From positions 186,001 through 250,000 of the forward strand of contig NZ_AP012323.1 in assembly GCF_001025135.1 (NCBI RefSeq): 64,000 bases of DNA. The letters run 5' to 3'. Origin of the DNA: Bifidobacterium bifidum ATCC 29521 = JCM 1255 = DSM 20456. Its GTDB lineage: Bacteria; Actinomycetota; Actinomycetes; Actinomycetales; Bifidobacteriaceae. Under the pieces are notes generated by a model. That model was given only the letters and a program-made list of their open reading frames with translations, had not been told where the DNA came from and made no database searches. A program made the position numbers and the translations under genes. Positions 53,926 through 62,256 of this stretch are shown piece after piece (the first letter of the stretch is position 1; the number at the start of each line of letters is the position of its first letter).

Positions 53926-54694
53926 TCGGGCACACCTACCAGCTTGTCGGCGTGCAGTCCGGCAAGAACCTGTCCGCCACGGCTTCCGGCGATTCCGCAC
54001 TGTCCATCGCCGACACGCCCGAGACCCTGACCGACACCAAGAAGCAGGCCTGGAAGTTCACCCAGATCGACCAGTCCGACACCGAGCGCCCCGGCCTCAA
54101 GGCCTACGTCATCACCAATACGGACTGCAAGGTGCTCGTCGCCAAGGACGGCACCAACGCCTTCAGCGATGAGTCGGTGGAAGACGCCAAGTCCGACCCC
54201 GCGGCCCGGTGGATTTTCGACACGTCCGACGGTGCCACCTACCAGCTGCTCAACGCATCCGCGAAGCAGAACATCAACGTCGACGCGTTCGACCCGAAGG
54301 CCGGTGCGGCCGCTTCCGATGAGGAGGACGGCGATCTGACCGACAAGATCCTGGTCGAAGGTTCGGTGAACACCGAGAAGGCCGGTGAATACACGCTGAC
54401 GTATTCGGTGACCGACTCCGAAGGTGCGTCGTACACGGTCAAGCGTGTCGTGACCGTCAGGGAGAAGTCCGAGCCGATCGAACCGAGCAAGCCGATCGAA
54501 CCGACCGAACTGACGAAGCCGACTGAGCCGACGACACGGTGAAGCCGAACAAGCCGGATGCCGGCAACAAGCAGCCCGGCCTGTCGAAGACCGGCGCCTC
54601 TGTGAGCGGCGTGTTCGGCGCGTTCGCGGCACTGCTCGCGGTCGGTGCCGGCGCGGCGCTTGCCGCCCGCCGTCGGCGCGAGCCCCGGCGCTGA
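53926..54694 (+). pseudogene. 3' fragment of a wall-anchored surface protein, frameshifted
   Basis: From about 53926 the plus strand codes for a ricin-type lectin-like segment (Tyr-Gln-Leu-Val-Gly-Val-Gln-Ser-Gly-Lys-Asn-Leu), an Ig-like (DUF5011) domain (Gly-Glu-Tyr-Thr-Leu-Thr-Tyr-Ser-Val-Thr-Asp), then a Pro/Glu/Lys-rich wall spacer. At about 54530 the frame hits TGA. One frame over it continues to Leu-Ser-Lys-Thr-Gly-Ala, a hydrophobic span and Arg-Arg-Arg-Arg, ending at 54694. The N-terminal part of the gene is missing. Relatives are extracellular glycosidases or adhesins. Confidence 0.75.
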
Positions 54695-54790
54695 ATCAGC
54701 GGATCGGCATATGATGCCGGTCGGTCACCTATTCGGTGGCCGGCCGACTTTTTGTTGACTGCCGGGGCCTCACGCGGGAGGTGAAGTCCA

Positions 54791-54842
54791 CCCATCCCGC
54801 CAAAGTCCCATTTGAGTGTCTTCGGATGGGACTTTCGCCGGA
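54791..54842. repeat. REP-like imperfect palindrome, copy 2
   Basis: AAAGTCCCAT and ATGGGACTTT face each other across a 15-base loop, flanked by CCCGCC/GCCGG. It shares its core with 533-592. The rest of 54695-54929 holds no gene. Confidence 0.55.
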
Positions 54843-54929
54843 ACAAGTCGAAAGGAACCGGGGCCGGGACTCATGGGCTGGCGCATTGCCAGTCGGCCCT
54901 GTGTTCGTGTCGCGTGGGATGATGGTGGC

Positions 54930-55922
54930 ATGGTGACATCGAACATTGTGGAGTTTGCGGGGAAAGCGCGCATGCCGCGCCTCGGCATGGGAACGATGGC
55001 GCTCTCTATCGAGGGACGCCCGGACCGGGCGACGGCCATCGGCACGATCCATGCCGCGCTTGACGCCGGAGTGCGTTATCTCGACACCGCATGGTCGTAT
55101 TATCTGCCAAGCGAACCGGGGCCTGACGGTACAGGCGTGCCGCGTGATTTCGGGTACGGCGAGATGCTGGTTCATGCGGCGCTCGCCAGCTGGAGCGGTC
55201 CGCGCGATGAGGTTCTGGTCGCCACGAAGACTGGTTATCGCCGAACGCTGGAAGTGACGAACCGCGACGCGGAAGATCCTCAGCAATCCCCGGGCGACGG
55301 CGCGAGCGCATCCGCATCCGAGCGACAGCACCTGCAGGCGGCCGGCAGCCGGTACGGGTGGATGGCCGACTCGCGCCCGGAGACGATGATTCGTGACGCG
55401 AAGGAGTCCGCTCTCCGCCTCGGCGTCGACGCGCTCGATTTGTTGTATTCGCATGGCCCTGACCCCGCGGTTCCGTATGAGGATACGGTCGGCGCGCTGA
55501 AAACCTTGCTGGATGAGGGCGTGATTCGGTTCGCCGGCATCTCGCGCGTGGACAATGCGCAGATTGACACCGCCCGTGGGATTCTCGGCGACCGTCTGAT
55601 TGCGGTGCAGAACCAGTTCTCGCCATCGCATCCCGACCCCGAGCATACGATGGGTCACTGCGCCGATCTCGGTCTTGATTTTGTGTGCTGGTCGCCGCTC
55701 GGCGGGTTCCTGGACGCATTCGACAGTCATGCGTATGATCCGTTCCGCACGGTCGCAGCGGCCCGCGGCGTCTCGTACCAGCGTGTGGTGCTCGCGTGGG
55801 AGCTGACCAGATATGACCGTCTGTTCACCATTCCCAGTGCCCGCAACCCGCATGAGGTCCGGGACTCGTTCGCCGCAGTCAATCTCACGCTCGCCCCTGA
55901 GGAGCTGTCTTTACTGCCGTGA
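54930..55922 (+). CDS. Aldo/keto reductase
   Basis: This 330-residue cytoplasmic NADPH-dependent oxidoreductase has a TIM barrel. The N-terminal Pro-Arg-Leu-Gly-Met-Gly-Thr-Met and catalytic Asp-Thr-Ala-Trp-Ser-Tyr-Tyr are present, followed by the lysine strand Val-Ala-Thr-Lys-Thr-Gly-Tyr. The Ser-His-Gly-Pro-Asp histidine position and the C-terminal Ile-Pro-Ser-Ala-Arg-Asn-Pro nucleotide-binding loop are also conserved. A Gln/Ser/Ala-rich insertion (about residues 118-140) is unusual. ATG at 54930 is chosen because the family N-terminus begins there; an upstream frame to 54816 runs through the repeat. The substrate is unknown. Confidence 0.92.
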   Translation: MVTSNIVEFAGKARMPRLGMGTMALSIEGRPDRATAIGTIHAALDAGVRYLDTAWSYYLPSEPGPDGTGVPRDFGYGEMLVHAALASWSGPRDEVLVATKTGYRRTLEVTNRDAEDPQQSPGDGASASASERQHLQAAGSRYGWMADSRPETMIRDAKESALRLGVDALDLLYSHGPDPAVPYEDTVGALKTLLDEGVIRFAGISRVDNAQIDTARGILGDRLIAVQNQFSPSHPDPEHTMGHCADLGLDFVCWSPLGGFLDAFDSHAYDPFRTVAAARGVSYQRVVLAWELTRYDRLFTIPSARNPHEVRDSFAAVNLTLAPEELSLLP

Positions 55923-55967
55923 ATCAACGCTATGAGTCACCGTCATAAATACGGAACAGGCTCGTCG

Positions 55968-56318
55968 TCAAACGAGCCTGAGATACATGCTGGTGGTTCC
56001 GGGAATCGGTTGAAAACCGAAATGCGCATAGAACGCGCGTGCTTTATCGTCGTAAGGTTCCACAATGAGCGCACGTGACCCTAGTGCGCCGCTGACAGAT
56101 CGTGCTCGCAGTGCCGAATATGCACTCAGCGTGTAGAATCTCGCCGGTTCACCTAACGCAGTGAATGACACGTACGCGACGGCCGTCCCATGCTGGGCCG
56201 ATGACGGTGCGCGTTGTGCGGCCCACTTGTCGATGAACGGTACTCCACAAGAGAACTTCCCCATTCTCTCTTCCGGGCCGAGCTTGCGCGGACGTTGGAA
56301 ATGATGGATCATGCCCAC
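55968..56318 (-). pseudogene. GNAT toxin (TacT-like), internally deleted
   Basis: The 116-residue frame starts inside the antitoxin gene (10-base overlap). It matches the ends of tRNA-acetylating GNAT toxins: His-His-Phe-Gln-Arg ... Phe-Ser-Cys-Gly-Val-Pro-Phe-Ile-Asp-Lys-Trp at the start, and Ala-Leu-Ile-Val-Glu-Pro-Tyr-Asp-Asp-Lys-Ala-Arg-Ala-Phe-Tyr-Ala-His-Phe-Gly-Phe at the end. The middle, which should hold the acetyl-CoA loop (Arg-x-x-Gly-x-Gly/Ala), is missing: Ser-Val-Ser-Gly-Ala-Leu runs directly into Gly-Ser-Arg-Ala-Leu. About 45-50 residues are lost in frame, so the protein should be inactive. Confidence 0.8.
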
Positions 56319-56596
56319 TGCGGATCCCTTTCCGTGAGTTTTTCGGCTGCTGGCGGAACCGGCTGATCCAATGCCTGTATGAAATCTTCGAATGCCTGTG
56401 ATTCCAGATGCAGGACGGTTGCTTCTTCTATATCCTTACGGGCTGATTCCAGGAGATGGCGAGCGGTCCATTGCGTGAGCGTGCTGCCGGTCAGCTCGGC
56501 GGCACGCTCGATGAGCTGCCGTTGCGCATCCGTCAGTCGAATGTCAAGCCGGGACGTTTTCTGTTTCGATACCGTTTGCTTCGTTAGTGTCGCCAT
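56309..56596 (-). CDS. DUF1778 ribbon-helix-helix antitoxin
   Basis: This 95-residue antitoxin has an N-terminal ribbon-helix-helix (Ser-Arg-Leu-Asp-Ile-Arg-Leu-Thr-Asp-Ala-Gln-Arg-Gln-Leu-Ile-Glu-Arg-Ala-Ala) and a toxin-binding tail ending in Phe-Ile-Gln-Ala-Leu-Asp-Gln-Pro. It pairs with the overlapping GNAT gene, as in TacA-TacT systems, where it neutralises the toxin and represses the promoter. It appears complete although its toxin is not. Confidence 0.92.
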   Translation of the reverse strand: MATLTKQTVSKQKTSRLDIRLTDAQRQLIERAAELTGSTLTQWTARHLLESARKDIEEATVLHLESQAFEDFIQALDQPVPPAAEKLTERDPQWA

Positions 56597-56666
56597 AGAA
56601 TGGTTGTACGGAAAAAATGCGTACAGATCAAGTTAGTAGCAGGGGAGTAAGGCGCGGACATATAAT

Positions 56667-56692
56667 CACATACTGTAAATTGTTTACGGTGT
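56667..56692. promoter_or_regulatory. Candidate MarR operator before marR
   Basis: CACA, then CTGTAAA, a TTG centre, TTTACGG and TGTG form an interrupted palindrome about 110 bases before the MarR start. Its TGTAAA/TTTAC half-sites match those at 57445-57457. Confidence 0.5.
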
Positions 56693-56800
56693 GAGATAAT
56701 ATTACAGATGTTTGCACGATGTATATGCCGCTGGAATGTATTGGCGGTACTCCGCGGAGCGCGGTAGTGCGGCAATGGTCGAATCGGAAGGCGGTGCGAA

Positions 56801-57331
56801 ATGGGTTTTGAGCGGGAGGCGCTCAGCGAACTGTACGCCAGCGTGTGGGGCAACCGTTCCAAGATGCAGAAGGAGTTCGCGCGCGGTGCGCATGGCGAGC
56901 CATTCATTCTGCACGAGCTCGCACTGCGCGGCACCATGACGCCGTCGCAGCTCGCCAGTTCGCTGAAGGCCAGCTCCGGCCGCATCTCCACAGTGCTTGC
57001 CGCTCTGGAGAAAAAAGGGTTGATCACCCGAGACATCGACCCGGACGACCGCCGCATCATCCGCGTGAACCTTACGGATGCCGGGCGAGAGCGGTCCAAG
57101 TGCGACTTGGAGGAGATGCGTTCGGCAATCTGTTGGATCTTCTCGCAGATGGGGGAGCGGCGCACGCGCGAGTTCGTTGATCTGCTGTCGGAGTTCTCGA
57201 CATACATGGCCATCTGCCATCCCGGCGCGCCGCGCCCGACCCCCGATGAGGTGCGGGCCGCGTTCGCCGAGCGTGACAGGCGTGTCGCCGATCATATGCG
57301 GACCGAGCGCGCGAAGGCCGGCGAGGAGTAG
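56801..57331 (+). CDS. MarR-family regulator of the ABC exporter
   Basis: This 176-residue winged-helix regulator shows the recognition helix region Met-Thr-Pro-Ser-Gln-Leu-Ala-Ser-Ser-Leu-Lys-Ala-Ser-Ser-Gly-Arg-Ile-Ser and the wing Asp-Pro-Asp-Asp-Arg-Arg-Ile-Ile-Arg-Val, both standard for MarR. GGAAGG precedes the start. The exporter genes begin 219 bases downstream in the same direction. Similar palindromes precede both, so it probably represses itself and the exporter until a drug or metabolite binds. Confidence 0.92.
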   Translation: MGFEREALSELYASVWGNRSKMQKEFARGAHGEPFILHELALRGTMTPSQLASSLKASSGRISTVLAALEKKGLITRDIDPDDRRIIRVNLTDAGRERSKCDLEEMRSAICWIFSQMGERRTREFVDLLSEFSTYMAICHPGAPRPTPDEVRAAFAERDRRVADHMRTERAKAGEE

Positions 57332-57444
57332 CTTCTTCCGCCGGCTGCGGATGACGTGGGGGACGGCGTGCGTGCCGTGTCTCTCGTGCGCAGCCAGCGC
57401 AAAGCGCGCCATTCACAGCGAATACACAGAATAATGCGTAATAT

Positions 57445-57457
57445 CTTACACTGTAAG
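57445..57457. promoter_or_regulatory. Candidate MarR operator before the ABC genes
   Basis: CTTACACTGTAAG is a 5-bp-arm palindrome about 93 bases before the first ABC gene, in the promoter region. It shares TTAC/GTAA half-sites with the site at 56667. Confidence 0.55.
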
Positions 57458-57549
57458 TAATCTAACAACAGAAACTAATTCGGGCATCGGATATCGATGC
57501 CGCGGCAAATAACGTAACCAATCACCAACAAAACACAAGGGGAAAGCCA

Positions 57550-59433
57550 ATGCTTCGCATCCTGAAATACCTCTCCAAAGCGGAGATCGGTCAGATGCTC
57601 ATCGCCCTGGTGACCATCGTCGGGCAGGTCTTCTTCGACCTCAAACTGCCCGATTACATGTCAGACATCACCACGCTCGTCGAGACGCCGGGCAGCGCGA
57701 TGAGCGACATCTGGATCGCCGGCGGCAAGATGCTGCTCATCTCCCTCGGCTCCGTCGCCTGTGCCATCGTCACCGGCTACATCTCCGCACGCGTCGGCTC
57801 GTCATTCACCCAGCGCCTGCGCTCGCTCGAATTCCGCAAGGTCGAATCCTATGGCCCCGCCGAAATGAGCAAATTCTCCACCGCGAGCCTCATCACCCGC
57901 TCCACCAACGACATCACGCAGATCCAGATGTTCATCACCATCGGCCTGCAGCTCATCGTCAAGTCGCCGATCATGGCCGTATGGGCCATATGCAAGATCG
58001 CCGGCGAAGGTTTCGAATGGACTCTCGCCACCGGCATCGCCGTCGTCATCCTGCTCGTCGCCGTCGTCATCATGATGGCCATGGTCATGCCCAAGTTCAA
58101 GGCCATGCAGAAGCTCACCGACAACATCAACCTCGTGGCCCGCGAAAACCTCACCGGCCTGCGCGTCGTGCGCGCCTACAACGCCGAGGACTACCAGGAG
58201 GCCAAGTTCACCAAGGCCAACAAGGACCTCACCGACACGCAGCTGTTCACCAACCGCGTCATGGCGTTCATGATGCCGCTGATGAACACCGTCCTGAACG
58301 GCCTGATGCTCGCCGTCTACTGGATCGGTGCCTATCTGATCGACGCCGCCGGCCTGACGGACAAGCTCAACGTGTTCTCCAACATGGTCGTCTTCTCCAA
58401 CTACTCCGTGCAGGTCATCATGAGCTTCCTGCTGATGAGCATGGTATTCGTGCTCTGGCCGCGCGCCGACGTGTCCGCGCAACGCGTGCTCGAAGTGTTC
58501 GACACCGATCCGATCGTCAAAACCGGCACCAAGACCGCCGCCGACGTGGCGCGTCTGGGCGGCGGGAAAACCGGCACCGTCGAGTTCCGCAATGTGAGCT
58601 TCACCTACCCCGGCTCACGCGAGGCGACGCTCGAAGGCATCGACTTCACCGCCGAAAAGGGCCAGACCGTCGCGTTCATCGGCTCCACCGGCTCCGGCAA
58701 GTCCAGCCTCATCAACCTCGTGCCGCGCTTCTACGACGTGTCGGCCGGGCAGGTGCTCGTCGACGGTGTGGACGTGCGCGAATACGATCTGAAAGCCCTT
58801 CGCGACAAGATCGGATACGTGCCGCAGCAGTCCGTGCTGTTCAAGGGCACGGTCGCATCCAACGTGAGCTACGGCGACGACGTGAACGGGGCAAGCTCCG
58901 CGGACGTCGAAATGGCCGACACCTCCACTCCGGCCGGCCGCAAACGCGAAGCCGAACTCATCGCCGCGGGCAAGAGAGCGGAAGGCGCCGCAATGCCGAC
59001 TGAACAGATGAACCGGGTCAAGGCGGCGGCCGGCGTCGCTCAGGCCACCGAGTTCGTCGAGCGCATGGACGGCACATACACCGCCCCGATCGCACAAGGC
59101 GGGTCCAACGTCTCCGGCGGCCAGAAGCAGCGCCTGTCAATCGCGCGCGCCGTCTACCGCCACCCCGAAATCCTGATCTTCGACGACTCGTTCTCCGCGC
59201 TCGACTTCAAGACCGACCGCGAAGTTCGCGACGCACTCGCCAAAGAAGCCAAGGGATCCACCAAGCTCATCGTCGCCCAGCGCATCGGCACGATCATGAA
59301 CGCCGACCGCATCATCGTGCTCGATGACGGCAAGGTCGTCGGCCAAGGCACCCATCAGGAACTGCTCGACACCTGCGATGTCTACCGTCAGATCGCCGAA
59401 TCCCAGCTCAGTCAGTCGGAACTGACCGCGTGA
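57550..59433 (+). CDS. Heterodimeric ABC exporter subunit A (degenerate site)
   Basis: This 627-residue half-transporter has six spans in residues 1-320 and a nucleotide-binding domain after 350. Walker A is Gly-Ser-Thr-Gly-Ser-Gly-Lys-Ser, the signature is Val-Ser-Gly-Gly-Gln-Lys-Gln-Arg, and Walker B is Ile-Phe-Asp-Asp-Ser, where the catalytic Glu is replaced by Asp. This is the degenerate partner of TM287/288- or LmrCD-type exporters. A 55-residue insertion (about 440-495) between the Q-loop and the signature is unusual. It pairs with the next gene to export drugs, peptides or lipids. GGGGAAAG precedes the start. Confidence 0.95.
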   Translation: MLRILKYLSKAEIGQMLIALVTIVGQVFFDLKLPDYMSDITTLVETPGSAMSDIWIAGGKMLLISLGSVACAIVTGYISARVGSSFTQRLRSLEFRKVESYGPAEMSKFSTASLITRSTNDITQIQMFITIGLQLIVKSPIMAVWAICKIAGEGFEWTLATGIAVVILLVAVVIMMAMVMPKFKAMQKLTDNINLVARENLTGLRVVRAYNAEDYQEAKFTKANKDLTDTQLFTNRVMAFMMPLMNTVLNGLMLAVYWIGAYLIDAAGLTDKLNVFSNMVVFSNYSVQVIMSFLLMSMVFVLWPRADVSAQRVLEVFDTDPIVKTGTKTAADVARLGGGKTGTVEFRNVSFTYPGSREATLEGIDFTAEKGQTVAFIGSTGSGKSSLINLVPRFYDVSAGQVLVDGVDVREYDLKALRDKIGYVPQQSVLFKGTVASNVSYGDDVNGASSADVEMADTSTPAGRKREAELIAAGKRAEGAAMPTEQMNRVKAAAGVAQATEFVERMDGTYTAPIAQGGSNVSGGQKQRLSIARAVYRHPEILIFDDSFSALDFKTDREVRDALAKEAKGSTKLIVAQRIGTIMNADRIIVLDDGKVVGQGTHQELLDTCDVYRQIAESQLSQSELTA

Positions 59434-59462
59434 GATCAATACGGACTTTTAAGGAGTAACAA

Positions 59463-61424
59463 ATGCCAGGACCAAGAGGACCAATGGGCGGCGGCCGCAC
59501 GGTCGAAAAGCCTGCCAATTTCGGCAACGTGATGGGCAAGCTCGTCCACTACTGCCGCAACTACCTGCCCGTCATCATCATTGCGCTCGTGCTGGGCGCG
59601 GCCGGCACGATATGCCAGATCATCGGACCGGACAAGCTCAAGGACATGACCAACGAGATCGTCAAGGGACTGCCGGCCATCGTGAACGGCAAGCCGGTGA
59701 TGAACTCGGTCGATTTCAACGCCGTCGGCCGCATCGCCTGGCTGCTCGTCGCACTGTACGTCGGCTACGCGGTGCTCAGCTACGTGCAAAGCTGGATGAT
59801 GGCGAACGTCACCCAGCGCACCGCCCAGCGCCTGCGCGAATCGATCTCGGTCAAAATCAACAAGCTGCCGCTCAAATACTTCGACAAGGTCAGCTACGGC
59901 GACGTACTCTCCCGCATCACCAACGACGTCGACGCCATCGGCCAGACGCTCGGCCAGTCCCTCGGCTCGCTCATCACCTCGGCAACGCTGTTCGTTGGCG
60001 CGCTCGTCATGATGTTCTACAACAACGTCATCATGACCCTGTGCGCGATCGGCGCGAGCATACTGGGACTCATCATCATGATGGTCATCATGAAATCCTC
60101 GCAGAAATACTTCGCCCGCCAGCAGATGGCGCTCGGCGACGTCAACGGCCACATCGAGGAGATGTACGCCGGTCACCTCATCGTCAAGGCGTACAACGGC
60201 GAGGCCGACTCAATCCGCCGCTTCGAGAAGTACAACGCCGACCTGTACGAATCCGGCTGGAAATCGCAGTTCCTGTCAGGCCTGATGATGCCGCTGATGA
60301 ACTTCGTCGGCAACTTCGGCTACGTGATCGTGTGCGTGGTCGGTGCGGCGCTCGCCATGGACGGGAAGATCGAATTCGGCGTGATCGTCGCGTTCATGAT
60401 GTACATCCGCCTGTTCACCCAGCCGTTGAGCCAGTTTGCGCAGGCGTTCCAGAACCTGCAGCGATGCGCGGCCGCCGCCGAGCGCGTGTTCGGCTTCCTC
60501 GAAGAGCCGGAGATGGATGCGGAACCGACCAAGGCCGAACTCGGCGTGGCTGATGCCGCTGCGAGCACGGCACGGACGGACAGCGGCAAGCTGGCGCATC
60601 GCGGCACTCGCGCGAATGCCACCGCCGGTATGACGGCTTCGCAGCGTTCGCAGCTGCTCGGCTACGATGCGGCCGGCAACCCCCGGACCGTGCGCGGCGA
60701 CGTCGAATTCAGTCACGTGCGATTCGGCTATGAGCCCGACAAGCCGATCATCCACGACTTCTCGGCAAGCGTCTCCGCCGGCCAGAAAGTCGCCATCGTC
60801 GGTCCGACCGGCGCCGGCAAAACCACCATGGTCAACCTGCTGATGCGCTTCTACGAGATCTCCGGCGGCTCCATCTCCATCGACGGCATCGACACCACTT
60901 CCGTGCCGCGCTGGAACGTACACGACCAGTTCTCCATGGTCCTGCAGGATACATGGGTGTTCCGTGGCACCGTGCGCGAAAACATCGCCTACTCCAAGCC
61001 CGGCGTCACCGACGAGCAGATCGTCTCCGCATGCAAGGCCGTCGGACTCGACCACTTCGTGCGCTCTCTGCCGCAGGGCTACGACACCGTGCTTGACGAC
61101 AACACTTCGCTCTCCCAAGGACAGCGCCAGCTGCTCACCATCGCCCGCGCCATGGTGCAGGACGCTCCGATCCTCATCCTTGACGAAGCCACCTCCTCCG
61201 TCGACACCCGCACCGAAGAACTCATCCAAAAGGCCATGGATGCGTTGACCGTGGGGCGCACGAGCTTCGTCATCGCGCACCGCCTCTCCACCATCCGCGA
61301 CGCCGACATGATTCTCGTCATGAACCACGGCGACGTGATCGAGCGCGGTACCCACGAGGAACTGCTCGCGGCGGGAGGGTTTTACGCCGACCTCTACAAC
61401 AGCCAATTCACACTCACCGATTGA
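59463..61424 (+). CDS. Heterodimeric ABC exporter subunit B (canonical site)
   Basis: This 653-residue half-transporter has six spans (about residues 30-340) and a nucleotide-binding domain from about 415. Walker A is Gly-Pro-Thr-Gly-Ala-Gly-Lys-Thr, the signature is Leu-Ser-Gln-Gly-Gln-Arg-Gln, and Walker B is Ile-Leu-Asp-Glu-Ala-Thr-Ser with the catalytic Glu. A linker of about 55 residues rich in Ala/Thr/Arg separates the membrane and nucleotide domains. It begins 29 bases after subunit A behind AAGGAG. With subunit A it forms one asymmetric exporter. Confidence 0.95.
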   Translation: MPGPRGPMGGGRTVEKPANFGNVMGKLVHYCRNYLPVIIIALVLGAAGTICQIIGPDKLKDMTNEIVKGLPAIVNGKPVMNSVDFNAVGRIAWLLVALYVGYAVLSYVQSWMMANVTQRTAQRLRESISVKINKLPLKYFDKVSYGDVLSRITNDVDAIGQTLGQSLGSLITSATLFVGALVMMFYNNVIMTLCAIGASILGLIIMMVIMKSSQKYFARQQMALGDVNGHIEEMYAGHLIVKAYNGEADSIRRFEKYNADLYESGWKSQFLSGLMMPLMNFVGNFGYVIVCVVGAALAMDGKIEFGVIVAFMMYIRLFTQPLSQFAQAFQNLQRCAAAAERVFGFLEEPEMDAEPTKAELGVADAAASTARTDSGKLAHRGTRANATAGMTASQRSQLLGYDAAGNPRTVRGDVEFSHVRFGYEPDKPIIHDFSASVSAGQKVAIVGPTGAGKTTMVNLLMRFYEISGGSISIDGIDTTSVPRWNVHDQFSMVLQDTWVFRGTVRENIAYSKPGVTDEQIVSACKAVGLDHFVRSLPQGYDTVLDDNTSLSQGQRQLLTIARAMVQDAPILILDEATSSVDTRTEELIQKAMDALTVGRTSFVIAHRLSTIRDADMILVMNHGDVIERGTHEELLAAGGFYADLYNSQFTLTD

Positions 61425-61462
61425 TGGGGCGCCCGTTGCGCTCGCTGGATTGATGAGGCTGA

Positions 61463-61518
61463 CAGCCCGGTGAACTTACGCATGGCAGTGCGCCGTGCGT
61501 AGGCTCGCCGGGCTGTTT
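61463..61518 (+). terminator. Terminator after the ABC exporter
   Basis: CAGCCCGG (61463-61470) pairs with CCGGGCTG (61508-61515), enclosing a second stem TACGCA/TGCGTA, and is followed by TTT. It lies 39 bases past the stop. Confidence 0.65.
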
Positions 61519-61585
61519 GCTATGTAGGCGAGTGATGGGCGGAGAATTTCCTATATATGGTGCGCGACGGGTTCGGGGACTGTGG

Positions 61586-61640
61586 TTTGCGTCCCTATGT
61601 GCGCACGGTCGTCGTTCCGGCGCGCACATAGCGACGCAAA
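61586..61640. repeat. Palindrome related to the 125-bp repeat family
   Basis: TTTGCGTCCCTATGTGCGC (61586-61604) and GCGCACATAGCGACGCAAA (61622-61640) pair with one mismatch. The word GCGTC-CTATGTGCG resembles GCGTCACTGTGTGCG in the repeats at 5402 and 6814. Confidence 0.55.
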
Positions 61641-61758
61641 CGGGAGAAGGATTGTTGAGGGCGGATGCGCTGGTGCGGCAGATGGCCGGTGTGCTTCCAT
61701 AGAACATGATTGTGACGAGAGCAGAGGGGCGTCCGGCGCGTATCACCCTCTCGGTCTG

Positions 61759-61961
61759 CCACACAATGAGTTTTTCGATGGTTTTTGGGCTGGTGTGGTA
61801 CGCGGGCATCGGAGGAGTCGTTTCGGGCCGTTGAAAAATGGCGGTTTTGCGGTGCATGTTGTGCCACACCACGTGATGTGAGGGTTCACATTTCATTGTG
61901 AGGCAGACTGGCTGGCCACACAATGCGATTTTGATGTGATTTTGCGCTGGTGTGGTACGCG
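61759..61961. repeat. Pair of 46-bp direct repeats with hairpin ends
   Basis: Copy 1 (61759-61804) and copy 2 (61916-61961) both begin CCACACAATG, hold a T-rich middle and end GCTGGTGTGGTACGCG. Each can fold because CCACA pairs with TGTGG. A further GTGCCACACCACG lies between them (61861-61873). No gene is recognised from 61641 to 62176. Confidence 0.6.
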
Positions 61962-62176
61962 ACCGGCTGCGCTGACGACTTGGCCGGCCGATGGCGCGGA
62001 TGGTGTGCTCCCGCTGTCAGGAGCTGCCGAGCGTAGCGAGGCTGGGGGCGGTCTTCCCGGCGGCCCTGCACCCTGTGATAATAATGCCAAGAATGTTACG
62101 TAATTCTGGGAACGGCGGTATCCAGGGACTTTCTGAGAGCTGTGATTCCAATTGAAGACACAAGTCGCCGACGGAC

Positions 62177-62206
62177 TTGATTCTTTTAGTAAACAATGTA
62201 TATATT
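62177..62206 (+). promoter_or_regulatory. Promoter of the large surface protein gene
   Basis: TTGATT (62177-62182) and TATATT (62201-62206), 18 bases apart, lie in an A/T-rich stretch about 50 bases before the start; GAAAGGA at 62243-62249 is the ribosome-binding site. Confidence 0.6.
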
Positions 62207-62256
62207 AACATGAACCGGCAAAGCTGCTGGCTTCTCTATAGGAGAAAGGACCAAAT

